From Arion vulgaris (Eukaryota > Mollusca > Gastropoda > Stylommatophora > Arionidae): a stretch of DNA of 64,000 nucleotides. Positions 43,245-53,904 of the stretch are shown piece by piece. Position 1 is the first letter of the stretch. Every line of letters begins with the position of its first letter. The notes below the pieces were generated by a model. The model saw only the letters and a program-made list of their open reading frames with translations, made no database searches and was not told the DNA's origin. The position numbers and the translations under genes are program-made. The stretch spans positions 60,664,644 through 60,728,643 of the forward strand of contig CM036756.1 in the NCBI GenBank assembly GCA_020796225.1, read 5' to 3'.

Positions 43245-43612
43245 TCCAGAGCCAACTATAAACTTATGGGCCTTCAGACTCAGTTAAGAATTATGCGAAA
43301 TCAGACCACAACTACACCACGTGACCTCGCATTCTAGTATTGGTGTATATAGACGAATTTATTTTAAAATCAGCACAAAATGCTAAATCGAAGTTATATT
43401 ATGCAACAAGTTAAGTTTAACAATAAGGAATATCAATAATATGAATATTTTTCACCAATAAATAACCATAGACTCACAGAATTGAGTAAAATTGCAAAAA
43501 GCGTGCAGTGTTCTATCAAACATCTGTAATTTCCAGACGCCTTTTCTGATGTAGGTCAGGGAATACCCGGTCAGTTGTCTGGCCTAGTTATCTAGAGTTG
43601 GCTGTGCTATAT
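43245..43612 (+). mobile_element. LINE L3 3' UTR, copy 3
   Basis: It matches the reverse complement of 30590-30950 in order: GAGCCAACTATAAACT, CGTGACCTCGCATTC, TAGACGAATTTATTTTAAAA, ATATTTTTCACCAATAAATA and AGAGTTGGCTGTG. The coding end and the tail beyond are missing. Confidence 0.75.
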
Positions 43613-44280
43613 GACAGTAGAGAATGATGTATGGTGACTATATGACAGTAGAGAATGTTGTATGAGGACTATATGACAGTAGAGAATGTTGTATGAGGAC
43701 TATATGACAGTAGAGAATGTTGTATGGTGACTATATGACAGTAGAGAATGTTGTATGAGGACTATATGACAGTAGAGAATGTTGTATGAGGACTATATGA
43801 CAGTAGAGAATGTTGTATGGTGACTATATGACAGTAGAGAATGTTGTATGAGGACTATATGACTAGAGAATGTTGTATGAGGACTATATGACAGTAGAGA
43901 ATGTTGTATGAGGACTATATGACAGTAAAGAATGTTGTATGGTGACTATATGACAGTAGAGAATGTTGTATGAGGACTATATGACAGTAGAGAATGTTGT
44001 ATGAGGACTATATGACAGTAAAGAATGTTGTATGGTGACTATATGACAGTAGAGAATGTTGTATGAGGACTATATGACAGTAGAGAATGTTGTATGAGGA
44101 CTATGTGACTAGATAATGTTGTATGGTGACTATATGACAGTAGAGAATGTTGTATGAGGGCTATATGACAGTAGAGAATGATGTATGGTGACTATATGAC
44201 AGTAGAGAATGTTGTATGAGGGCTATATGACAGTAGAGAATGATGTATGGTGGCTATATGACAGTAGAGAATGATGTATG
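43612..44280. repeat. 31-bp minisatellite, ~21 copies
   Basis: The unit is ATATGACAGTAGAGAATGTT + GTATGAGGACT. GAGGACT, GGTGACT and GAGGGCT variants alternate in a loose three-unit order. Confidence 0.96.
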
Positions 44281-44407
44281 ATCTTGTGGCTCTCTATAGC
44301 CAAGTTGTTAAAATGTTCGAATGCCATTTCTACAGAGTCCTCATAAGAGGGAATCCGATGCAACCAAGTCAATCCTCCATCTTCAAACAATCTTCTTTAA
44401 GAAACTT

Positions 44408-44668
44408 ACTTTTTCTTCTTACGCTCCATATCGACCCCTTGTTAACCACTCTTGTGTGATTTCTATGTGATCTGAGCCTAATAGCGGCTGTACGTAGTGC
44501 CAATTATGTGTCTACAAGTAGGCCAGCACATCCGATTTATGTGATGCTTTTGATTTACTAGGGTAACTTCCTTAGGTCCTACATCAATCGCCTCTTATGA
44601 CATGCCTTGTAAGGTGGCAGTGGTACTATTCTTTGCTTCCCTTGCAGGCCCCTAGAACTACACGGGTT
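44408..44668 (-). mobile_element. SINE family C, copy 6
   Basis: ACGCTCCATATCGACC, TGTGATCTGAGCCTAATAGC, CTACAAGTAGGCCAGCACAT, CGCCTCTTATGACATGCCTT and GGTACTATTCTTTGCTTCCC in order. Confidence 0.88.
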
Positions 44669-44744
44669 TTTCTTTCAAATGATTTTCTAATCAATGTATG
44701 GACAAGTCTGAACTAAACACATGTAATTAGACCTCATAGTACAC

Positions 44745-44955
44745 ATTTACAACATGGTAAAATTGGTACAACTAGCCTGTGCCATTGCGAGAAGGCTGAC
44801 ATGACGACAGAGTATCTACTGCAAGACTGCCAACTGCTAGCATGCCTGAGAAACGAAACCTGACTTGAAAATACCGAAGTTATGAGAAGTTGTAGGAGGA
44901 CGGAGTCCCTAAAAACAACAGAATTCATGAGAAAATTTGGTACATCAGTCTAGGC
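44745..44955 (+). mobile_element. Non-LTR retrotransposon C-terminal Cys-motif fragment
   Basis: The frame has SLCHCEKADMTTEYLLQDC, then QLLACLRNET and a stop. C-x-C ... EYLLQDC matches the fragments at 1672, 28713 and 51520. Confidence 0.75.
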
Positions 44956-45842
44956 GGGGATCGAGAGAGAAACCTCATAGAGACAATCTATTATCTCAAT
45001 AGCTCAAACTATGTTTAAATCTCATTAAAATGGGAACAATCTGATAGTAATAATCTCAGTTTTTGTGTTCATTCCTGAAATCTCTATCATATCAACGTCC
45101 ATTTTTTCATGTGACTAGCCAATCACTACTCCACTATCAAGCAATCAATCAATAAATTGTCCCTGTGTGCGTGCTTAAGCCAGTTAACACACGCTTCCAT
45201 TCATCCAGTCTCCACCACTTTCTCCATCGTCCACTAGATTTATTATCCATCCTTCAGACTAGCCAGCCTTCAATCCGTCTTTGACCAGAGTATCTTCGTT
45301 ATCAACCCTTACATGAATGAAAGTTTGCCCAGTGGATCAAAGTTCCTTCATGTCTTTCAGACATCTCCTTTGATGGAACTTCGACCGGTAGAGAACAAGA
45401 AATCTGCTTATCATTCGCGTGATTGATAATAAACTTGGCATGGAATTATATTGGTTTATCACCGTAGCGTTATAAAGGGCACATGCATTGAAGTTACGGT
45501 AAAACTCGCCATAATTGGGGTTCCCATAAAATATGTTCTATACAAACGTTAAGCCATGTTATAGCTTGGGAACTAGAAATCGGTTAGTCTTAAAAAAATG
45601 GATGACAATGGAAAAACAAACCAGGTAAAGGTTGATAATATCATTATCGTTTAGTTGTTAACATAAAAGCTTGTATCTTGAAAGCTAGTTAGTAGGAAAA
45701 TGTCATATGAACAACATATTATAATCGAATTTTCTGTAATCAAGAACGTCGGTGGTGCTAATAATGTTAGTTTGAGAGTTAATTTATTCAGTAGCATTTA
45801 TTCAGTAGCTTCAAATTCCTAAAATTGTGTTCTATTTTTCAA
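44956..45842. other. Unassigned sequence
   Basis: About 0.9 kb with no frame, array or element that I recognise. Confidence 0.3.
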
Positions 45843-46096
45843 CTTCTTCAAACGCTTCATATCGACTACTTGTTAACTCCTCTGTGTGATTTATATCTGA
45901 TCTGAGCCTAAGAGCGATTGTACGTTGTGCGTCTACAAGTCGGAAAGCACATTCGATTTTTGCAACGCTTTTGATTTACTAGGTAGCTTCCTAGTCTCAT
46001 ACCTAAGTCACCTCTTACGACATCCCTTTTAGGTAGCAGTGTTACTATTCTTTGCTTCCCCACCCAACGGTGAGTCCCGGCAACATACATGCGAAA
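45843..46096 (-). mobile_element. SINE family C, copy 7
   Basis: CAAACGCTTCATATCGACTA, CTGATCTGAGCCTAAGAGCG, CTCTTACGACATCCCTTTTA, TACTATTCTTTGCTTCCC, with an ACCCAACGGTGA insertion near the head. Confidence 0.85.
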
Positions 46097-46114
46097 CAAA
46101 TAGTCTAAATGCGA

Positions 46115-46315
46115 AGGATTGAAACCGTCCCTGTCAGCGAACATGACACGCCATCTGCTAAAGTGTTACACAAAGCCCGACCCTCCTTAGGCCTCAGTAG
46201 CAATTCTAGGGATCTAAGAAAAAAAATACACTCGTAAACTGAACGATGCTGTTCGGATCCGAATCTTCAACCTTCAGAACGCAAGGATTTGACCACTGAA
46301 CCGCAGATACCACCT
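46115..46315 (-). mobile_element. SINE family E, copy 5
   Basis: GCGAAGGATTGAAACCGTCC, ACACGCCATCTGCTAAAGTG, GAACGATGCTGTTCGGATCC and a TGACCACTGAACCGCAGA end follow family-E order. Confidence 0.65.
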
Positions 46316-46647
46316 ACAAGCAAGTAGATTTTCCTTGAATGACAGCAACTTTAAAGAGCACATCAGAAATTGATACACTCTGTAGGTAAACAAGACAAAT
46401 TTGAGATATCAAATATATGCAGGTTCTGGTGGAGATTAAAAGCAACTTTTCAACGAAGCATGCGGTAAGTTAAATAAACTAACACCAACAGAACTCAATG
46501 TAAAGAATCTCACTCAATGATTAATAATAATAAATGAGAAGGCAGATGTCAGGTCAAGGGATGTGGAATCACTCAAGCAGATTCGAAGTGACATATCATG
46601 AATAGAAAACTATGATTAAAGAAGAATGTGAGATTGGAAACTACTTC
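46316..46647. other. Unassigned sequence
   Basis: A 42-nt stretch between ATATATGCAG and GTAAGT (46424-46465) looks exon-like but is too short to judge. Confidence 0.3.
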
Positions 46648-46877
46648 TTCTTCTTTCGCTCCATATCGACCACTCTGTGTGATTTCTATGTGATCTGAGC
46701 CTAAGAACGATTGTATGTTGTGCCAGTTATGCGACTACAAGTAGGCCAAGCATATCCGATTTCTGCGCTGCTTTTTATTTACTAGGATAGCATCCCTAGG
46801 GCCTACATCAGTCGCCTCTTACGAAATCCATTGTAGGTTGCAGTGGTACTATTCTTTGCTTCTCTTCGGTCCCGGGT
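46648..46877 (-). mobile_element. SINE family C, copy 8
   Basis: CTTCTTCTTTCGCTCCATAT, TGTGATCTGAGCCTAAGAAC, CTACAAGTAGGCCAAGCATA and CGCCTCTTACGAAATCCATT in order. Confidence 0.88.
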
Positions 46878-46964
46878 ACTTAGAATATCATGGACAGAGA
46901 AAAGAACAAAAGCTTCTCTCTCTCTCTCTTGCGTTCCCGTTTCTGTTCAAACGCTTCTGTTCTG

Positions 46965-47232
46965 CAATAGCTTGTGATACTAAAGAGAGTTGGCTACTAC
47001 AAAACATAAAAACAAGGAAAATTAAATATTTCGGACACATCAAACGACATTGGAAGGAATGGTGCATGGAAGAAGAATGCGAGGAAGACCTAGAAGACGA
47101 TGGGTGCAAGATGTCACTGACGATCTGAGAATGACTGCTTCTGACATCGTTCAACTTGCACAGAACATAGTTTTCAGTACTGCTGTCATGGGAGCCAAGT
47201 TCCGGAAGGTACAAGCTACTTGATGATGATGA
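46965..47232 (+). mobile_element. LINE 3' end, family L2
   Basis: KIKYFGHIKRH, then RMRGRPRRRWVQDVTDDLRM, TASDIVQLAQNIVFS and VMGAKFRKVQAT before stops and a (TGA)n tail. One frameshift lies after KRH. Confidence 0.85.
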
Positions 47233-47324
47233 TGTCATCAATCACATCATCGCATCATGCTCCATTTTAACCTCATCATCATTCTCCTCTTCCTAGTCAT
47301 CATTTTGTACTGAGATCCCACCTT

Positions 47325-47535
47325 GATGAAAACACAAAGGTGACTATTACAAGAAAGGCCCTTATCTGGAACCAGCACTGAAAGCGAAAGAGAGGGAAGC
47401 TTAGAAATACACGGAGAAGAGGTTAGGAGACAGAGATTAACGATATACGGAAGTCTTGGAAGGAGCGGCAATAGATAACTAAAGATAGGAAGCATTGGCA
47501 GTAGTTGGTTTCATGCTGGTCTATGCCCCAACCGA
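47325..47535 (+). mobile_element. LINE 3' end, L1-like
   Basis: AAGGCCCTTATCTGGAACCA, AGAAATACACGGAGAAGAGG and GGTCTATGCCCCAACC parallel 20048-20324 (LAWNPQG.., RNTWRR.., the 3' CCCCAA end). Multiple stops. It ends at a (GA)n tract (47551-47579). Confidence 0.65.
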
Positions 47536-48525
47536 ATGTCAAACGACACGAGAGAGAGAGAGAGAGAGAGGAGAGAGAAAAATGTGATGATTGACAGAAG
47601 ACATAAAATAAATAGTGCGTTAGAGCGACTGAAAACAAATTATGTAATGGTACAACCTCTAACACACACACACTCACACACACACGAATGTACGTGTAAA
47701 TAATTAAATATGTGTGTGTAGGGTAGATAGATGGCTACACCGTTGACTTGCACTCAAGTCACTAGCTCCTGGCATGTTTTCTTTTTACTTCTCGACTGAG
47801 TGCTAGTTTGAGCACCAGCGTATTTACGCTCCCATTCACATGACGAGAACACTTTACACACTCCGCTCGACTTCCTCTTCTGGAGTGATCAAATATGTGT
47901 TTCCCAGAGGCCAGAGAGGAAGTGCTAAAAGCCTACAATACCACAAATCCATTACGTTTGTGCTTTCTGTTGAGAGATCTAATTTAGTCATAAAAAGCCA
48001 CACCCACATATATTTGGGTGCATTTTCGTTGGCAACGCTTCTCGTTTAGCCAGAACATGTTTATAACTGCAGGTGCATGAACTACAGATAGATATTTCAG
48101 ATATTTTACAGGAACAGAGAAAGCATGAATGAAGGTGGTTGCTTAGATGAAGGGAGGTATTTGTTGAGGGAAGGGAGAGAAGAATTATTTAGTCCATAGG
48201 TTACCAAACTTTCTCAGCCCACCTTCTACTTTGCACGACATAAACTTTGTAACGCCTCCACCTCCATTTTAACAGTTTGCCAACGCTTCCCCCTCATCCC
48301 ACACACACACACACATATATATACTATATACATCCTCTATTTTCACTTTGAAATAGAAAATTGATATATATATATGTCTGTCATACATGGTTAATTTTTT
48401 AACGATTATATACATGAAATAGAAAATTGAGGAAAATGGATCGTCTAAGATGGGCATCAGATGAATTAAAATGCAGAATTCCAATTTTAAAATGATTATT
48501 CAATAGCAAAATCACGAAAACATTT
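47536..48525. other. Unassigned sequence with simple repeats
   Basis: (GA)n at 47551-47579, (CA)n at 47659-47683 and 48300-48316, and a short AGAAAATTGA duplication (48354 and 48421). No gene or element is recognised. Confidence 0.35.
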
Positions 48526-48715
48526 TCTTCTTTGCGTTCGGTTTCGTATGCTCGTCTAAATCATGAGATAGGTTGCCTCTATGAAGCTGAATGTCAGTTG
48601 GAGTTCTTCGAGAGTTCCCCATAGCTTGGTCTGTATGCTTTGTTCATGTTGTCATGTTTCGTGTATGCTTTGTTCATGTTGTCATGTTTCGTTTCGTTGG
48701 TGTATATATGATAAA
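48526..48715 (-). mobile_element. SINE family I, copy 2
   Basis: TTCTTCTTTGCGTTCGGTTT, GTCTAAATCATGAGATAGGT, TTGCCTCTATGAAGCTGAAT match copy 1 at 32237. A 30-bp piece (TGTATGCTTTGTTCATGTTG..) is tandemly duplicated at 48631-48692. Confidence 0.7.
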
Positions 48716-49168
48716 TAACATTTTAAAATATATATTATCAATTTCTTCTATAAGGAGCCACCGACGTCTAATCGTCCTTAACGCCCCCAAATGCTTCTAA
48801 ACCTACTATCGCCCCCTCCTAGAAGGCTTCAGCACCCCACTTTGGGAACCTATGATCTAGCCCTTTGGGGAAAGGGAGAGAAGAATTGCTTGGTCTTTTG
48901 GACAAAGGGAGAGAAGAATTGTTTAGTTCTTAGTGTCCACACGTTTGTTTTCTCGTGCCACTTAATTTGATTTTCTACAGTTGATTAGTGCAGTTAATAT
49001 ACACCTTATTGTGTCTACTTTCTCTGATAATATAAAAAAAAGAACAAGCGAAGATCTGATTTAGTACCCACTCAAAGGTAAACACATTATATGTGACACT
49101 CTAAACAGGTCATATCACACTTAGATAATAAGTGTTAAACATACAATCACCGATATTATGTTGTGTAC
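48716..49168. other. Unassigned sequence
   Basis: GGGAAAGGGAGAGAAGAATT is repeated (48869, 48905 and earlier 48172). Nothing else. Confidence 0.35.
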
Positions 49169-49422
49169 CGTCCGAGCGGTTACCGGGGCCCAAATGTAGG
49201 GTATAAAGAACAGAACCACTGTTACCTACCACGCATGTCGTAAGAGGCGACTAAAGGTTTGGCTGAAATCGGATGCACGTATCCTAAACATGTAGAAGTC
49301 TATGCGTTTAGGGGTCTACCAAACCAATATGCAACGTATACGCGTTCTTACAAAAGATCAAACATATCACAAAGAGTGATTAAAATTAGTCATAAATAAC
49401 GAACGCAAAGAAGAAGGAGAAG
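49169..49422 (+). mobile_element. SINE family A, copy 7
   Basis: Full length with scattered changes, from CGTCCGAGCGGTTACCGGGG to CGAACGCAAAGAAGAAGG. The flanks ATGTTGTGTA and ATGTGTGTAA are an imperfect duplication. Confidence 0.92.
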
Positions 49423-49473
49423 ATGTGTGTAATATAAAAATAACGAAATGAGAATCACAACAATTCTATGGAA

Positions 49474-49476
<3 letters not shown>

Positions 49477-49512
<36 letters not shown>

Positions 49513-49534
49513 GCTGCTGCTGCTACTACTACTA
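49477..49534. repeat. (ACT)n/(GCT)n trinucleotide repeat
   Basis: About 19 triplets with a GCT block in the middle. Confidence 0.95.
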
Positions 49535-49539
49535 AAAAA

Positions 49540-49640
49540 ACACCGTAGCGGTTTCAGACATGGTATGACGTGCCTGTCCCTTCCCATGTCTAGACCTTAG
49601 AGTGCACGAGGTAGGAGGACTAATTCCTTTCCTAATGCTT
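49540..49640 (-). mobile_element. SINE-like family K, copy 1
   Basis: CCTGTCCCTTCCCATGTCTA, GACTAATTCCTTTCCT and TGGAACG line up with CCTGCCACTTCCTATTTCTA, GCCGATTCCTTTCTT and TGGAACG at 54063-54245. Confidence 0.45.
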
Positions 49641-50469
49641 GGAACGCATTACTACCAACATTATTTTGACTGATTAAGAATATAATTTTGTGCATACATA
49701 CTGAAAACTGATCATGAATTGTAAAACAGAAAATGGCAAGACCAACTCTTCTTCTCATTGTCAAAAATAAATATAGCAATTATATTCAAATACTTATCAC
49801 ACGACACAACACGTAAGTACTGAGGAAGACAATACAAACTAATCAAACAAACAAACAAACAAACTTATACTTTAAATAAAAACTAAGCAAAACTCTGCAA
49901 GTTTGATTTAGATTTCTTAACTAAACACATCTCAACTTTCTTATTTCAAAAATAAAAATCTCAAAATTAAACAGTTTCCTTCCCAAGTTTTTAAACCAAA
50001 CATAACATGTTGTGCCTTCTTCCATTTTCAAAACCTGCAATGCGTGACTTGAAACCACAATTATTTTAACAATGTGCAATTTGAAATCTGCCAAGCTGAA
50101 CCGACTTGGCTCCTTCTTGGCTCTCTAAAGCTTCTTCAGCAACAAACTTTGTAATAGACTGCTAAATACATCTAATCCAGCTAAAACTGTTTCAGACCAG
50201 GATTTCTCCAAGTGTTCGAAGTCGTTCTACAAGTTTTTATTTTCGAAATATATGTTGTTTTGGAATAACTGACACATGTAACCTCAAAATACTTTCCTGG
50301 ACATACTATATAAAGATGTTTGTGGTCATGAGAGACCAGACATTCCATCTAACTAAATGCCCTATTTCTCTATTGCATAAGTCAGCTATGCTGGCCTTCA
50401 TTTGGTCAATCAGATCTGATATTTTGTTACAGTATAACTCTGTTGTATTTTCTCGTTGTAAACTCTGAG
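49641..50469. other. Unassigned AT-rich sequence
   Basis: An (ACAA)n tract at 49843-49864. Otherwise nothing. Confidence 0.3.
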
Positions 50470-50932
50470 TTGCTGTTTTGGAACCCACAGTCTTCTTCTT
50501 CTTCGCGTTCGTTCTTTATGACCGATTTTAATCAATCATTGTGATATGTTTGATCTTTGCCAAGAACGTGTATACGTTGCAACGTTGGTTTGGTAGGCAC
50601 CTAAATGCATAGACTTCTACAAGTTTAGCACACATGCATCCGATTTCAGTCAAACCTCCTTAGTCGCCTCTTACGACATGCGTGGCAGGTAACAGTGATT
50701 CTATTCTTTACACCCTAAATTTGGGCTCCGGTAACCACTGGACCCGCAGTGAAAGAGGAGATGGGGAAGGCCTAGACAGACCTGGAGAAGAGATCTGGAG
50801 GCTGATATTAAAAGGATGGGTAAAACATGGAAAGAACTGATAGAGGTGGCAAGAAAGAGGAATAGTTGGAAGAAGTTTGTTGAAGACCTGTGCTCCGTTG
50901 GGAGTTAAGAGCTGAAGAAGAAGAAACTCTTA
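50470..50932 (+). mobile_element. LINE 3' end, family L1, split by SINE A
   Basis: TTTTGGAACCCACAGT (50476-50491) continues after the SINE as AGGAGATGGGGAAGGCCTAG. Together they give the WNPQ..RRWGRPRQTWRRDLEA motif in parts, then MGKTWKELIEVARKRNSWKK and VEDLCSVGS, a stop and GAAGAAGAAG. Confidence 0.85.
50492..50741 (-). mobile_element. SINE family A, copy 8, inside L1
   Basis: Full length on the minus strand. ACCCACAGT / ACCCGCAGT flank it (50483-50491 and 50742-50750). Confidence 0.93.
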
Positions 50933-51124
50933 GTTACCCCTTCTGTACAGATTTGTTTGCTGTTGGATAATATTCGTACATTTTCGCCGAAATTCGATTG
51001 TGCATGTCTTTCATGCTGTAACGGGGGCGCTACGTACACGTTCTTGACACAAACCCCACAGATCACAACGAGTGGTTCACTTTATTACTTTGTTGATAAG
51101 AACTAACGTAAACAATAACAACCT

Positions 51125-51440
51125 ATCTCTCTAGTCTGTGACGCCCCTGGCGCTTGGGGCAGCAACAAACGCACACCATTCTTCTCTTTTTCTGGCCTTC
51201 CTCTGTATTGTGTTCCAGTTGTTCTTCTGTTGTTCTTCTACTGTTCTCCTCCATGTCTTCCTCTGTATTGTGTTCCAGCTTTCTTCTACTGTTCTCCTCC
51301 ATGTCTTCCTCTGTATTGTGTTCCAGCTTTCTTCTACTGTTCTCCTCCATGTCGTCCTCTGTATTGTGTTCCAATTGTTCTTCTACTGTTCTCCTCCATG
51401 TCGTCCTCTGTATTGTGTTCCAGCTATGATTCATTTCTTT
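51125..51440 (-). mobile_element. LINE C-terminus with expanded TWRRTVE segment
   Basis: On the minus strand TWRRTVEEQLEHNTEDD is repeated in degraded form, then a frame shift leads to KKREEWCAFVAAPSARGVTD and a stop, a typical LINE ORF2 end. Confidence 0.75.
51228..51425. repeat. 48-51-bp repeat, ~4 copies, inside the LINE C-terminus
   Basis: The unit is TGTATTGTGTTCCAGCTTTC + TTCTACTGTTCTCCTCCATG plus eight bases. It duplicates codons of the TWRRTVE region. Confidence 0.9.
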
Positions 51441-51519
51441 CAATTATTTATCTACTGTTCTCCCCCTCCCCTTCGTCCATGACGGTCTTCCACGTTTTCA
51501 TTTACCCTCTGGTGTCAAA

Positions 51520-51717
51520 TAATATATGACGGAACAGATACTGGAGCATGTCCTGCAAGACTGTCCTCTCCTGGGGGAGCTGAGATGCAACATGTGGCCA
51601 CACCCAGTCGACCTAAATGCTAAACTTTGGGAAAACCTGACATACTTGAAGCTGACTGTCCAGTTTGCGGTCCACATTAACCGAAGCACACGACCAGAGA
51701 TCGCAGAAGAAGAATAA
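51520..51717 (+). mobile_element. Non-LTR retrotransposon C-terminal Cys-motif fragment
   Basis: The frame reads TEQILEHVLQDCPLLGELR, then MWPHPVDLNAKLWENLTYL and TRPEIAEEE before TAA. It is the same family as 1672-1941 but lacks the C-x-C half. Confidence 0.8.
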
Positions 51718-51749
51718 TTCCCCTGTTGTCAGGGTGTATGGAATGTCTT

Positions 51750-51988
51750 CTCATTCGAACGCTCCATATCGATCATTTGTTAACCCCCCCTTTTGTGATT
51801 TGTATGTGATCCGAGCGATTGTACGGTGTGCCAGTTATGCGCCTACAAATAGGCCAGCACATCCGATTTCTGCGATACTTTTTATTTACTAGGGTATCTT
51901 CCCTAGGCCCCTACCTCAGTTGACTCTTAGGACATGTCTTATATGTCACTATTCTTTGCTCCCCTTGCAAGCCCCAGCAACACAGGCG
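51750..51988 (-). mobile_element. SINE family C, copy 9
   Basis: TTCGAACGCTCCATATCGAT, GGTGTGCCAGTTATGCGCCT, CAGCACATCCGATTTCTGCG, CACTATTCTTTGCTCCCCTT and a CACAGGCGG end. Confidence 0.88.
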
Positions 51989-52392
51989 GTATGGTATGGA
52001 TTAAGTTGACAAATCGAAGTTGCATAAGGACCATCTGTTGGATGAGAAAGTAAGAATTGATGGCACCACCTTTCCTGGGGTTACCGAAATTTAAATCAAA
52101 TGATGTACAGGTAGAAATTTGCCCCTGGTGAACAGAAGGAGCATTGTTTAACGAGGGTTTGCGAGTCACAAGAACAATCAGCATGCACACCGTCTCACAT
52201 TCACTGGATAACACTGAATACCTATGTGTCTGACCATAATGCTATTATGACGATCCAATAACAATTAACCGATCATGAATCTTAAATATAGTAACAGTGT
52301 AGTTGATTAATGACGACAACACTTTCCTTATTAACCACCAAAAAAAAAAAAAACTATGTGGTACATGTTCATTTTCCGATTGGAAACTTGAG
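51989..52392. other. Unassigned sequence
   Basis: A 91-codon minus frame (51939-52214) overlaps SINE C and is not supported. Poly(A) at 52339-52354. Confidence 0.3.
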
Positions 52393-52560
52393 CAGTGGCG
52401 GCTCGTGATCACTTTTATTGGTGGGGCCAGACAAAATTTTCGTGAAAATCATGACTTTGGATTAGTCTATATTTTAATTTATAAAATAATAAATACACGT
52501 TACACATTATTTTTGGTGGGCCCTGGCCCCACAGGCCCTTATAATGAGGAGCCGCCACTG
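52393..52560 (+). mobile_element. hAT-like MITE, copy 4, intact
   Basis: 168 bp starting CAGTGGCGGCTCGTG and ending GAGCCGCCACTG. Perfect 8-bp duplications AACTTGAG flank it (52385-52392 and 52561-52568). The interior matches copy 1. Confidence 0.95.
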
Positions 52561-52794
52561 AACTTGAGTACACCAAAAAAAAGATAAAAATACCGACACA
52601 TCAGGTAGTTTGAGAAGCATTGATCTAGATTCGTGGTATACAACCTGTCCTCTATGTGCCCTGGGGAGACACGCAAAGTCGCAATGGGAGGTGCTCAAAA
52701 TACATTTAGCTCAGTTGTTAATATAATTTATTTGATTTTTATTTCGTAATTCAGTAGAGATCGATTGACACGATAGACGAAGCATCTCACATTC

Positions 52795-53080
52795 AGTTAC
52801 CACTCACCAGATGACCACCCCGATCTGCATTACATTTACCACTCTCCAGATGACTACCCCGATCTACATGTAAGTTACAACTCTCCAGATGACTACCCCG
52901 ATCATCATAAAAGTTACTACTTCTCAGATGACCCCCACCCCCACTTTCTCATTAGTTATCAGCTCTTCAGATGACCACCCCTATCTGCATAAGTTACCAG
53001 CACTTCAGATGGCCCAGTACAGTTACCAACTTATCAGATGGACACCCCCGGATGGTCATTATTTACCACTCTTCTATGAG
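52795..53080. repeat. Degenerate ~46-bp tandem repeat
   Basis: About six copies around CTCYAGATGACTACCCCGAT, increasingly diverged to the right. Confidence 0.75.
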
Positions 53081-53149
53081 TACCACCGTCTTCATAAGAA
53101 ACCGCACCCCATGTGACCACCTCCCTTCATCAAAGTTATCACTCTTTCA

Positions 53150-53368
53150 ATGACTACCCCAGTCTTCATCACAATTATCACCCTAGTTTTCATCACAATT
53201 ATCACCCTAGTCTTCATCACAATTACAACCCCAGTTTTCATCACAATTATCACCCCAGTCTTCATCACAATTATCACCCCAGTCTTCATCACAATTACAA
53301 CCCCAGTTTTCATCACAATTATCACCCCACATCACAATTATCACCCCACATCACAATTATCACTCCCC
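53150..53368. repeat. 24-bp minisatellite, ~8 copies, ending in an 18-bp subrepeat
   Basis: The unit is CAGTCTTCATCACAATTATC + ACCC. The last copies lose AGTCTT to give CACATCACAATTATCACC. Confidence 0.93.
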
Positions 53369-53384
53369 ACACAAACCATTATTT

Positions 53385-53600
53385 TGTCGTTCTCCTGCCT
53401 TTCTATCAAACGTCTCCCACGTCAGGCCACGCTCCTTCAACTCTCTCCACAGTCCTTCTCCATGTTTATTTTGGTCGACCAGGCTTTCTCTTCCCATCCA
53501 CTGTCAATCAGCTGTCCTAGCCAGTGCCCCTATTGGCATACGACATACGACATACATGACCAATCCATCTTCGTCTTTTAATAATGGTCTCCAAATATAT
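53385..53600 (-). mobile_element. LINE C-terminal fragment
   Basis: Minus-strand pieces read RWIGH, DGKRKPGRPK, TWRRTVE, then (after frameshift) LTWETFDRKAGER. This is the usual C-terminal basic block. Confidence 0.7.
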
Positions 53601-53737
53601 ACACTCTGTTCGTTTCAAAAGCTCCTCATGTTATAGTATTTGGCCAGAAAATTGGTAGGATTTTTACTTCGTACTATCACACGTGAATCTTACTTCTTTG
53701 TAAGCTTTGTTAGCCATTGAATATTAGACAACAGAAT

Positions 53738-53904
53738 GTCTTGGCTGAAATCGGATGCATGTGTCCTAAACGTCTAGAAGTCTATGCGTTTAGGGGCCTA
53801 CCAAACCAATGTGCAACTTATACATGTTCTTGGCAAAGATCAAACATATCACAGAGAGTGATTACAATTGGTCGTAAAGAACGAACGCAAAGAAGAAGAA
53901 GAAG
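53738..53904 (+). mobile_element. SINE family A, copy 9 (5'-truncated)
   Basis: It starts within TTGGCTGAAATCGGATGCAT and runs to AACGAACGCAAAGAAGAAG, lacking the first ~95 bp. Confidence 0.9.

Noticed and set aside
46424..46465. 42-nt exon between ATATATGCAG and GTAAGT
   Set aside because: The polypyrimidine tract is poor and the segment is too short to be distinguished from chance.
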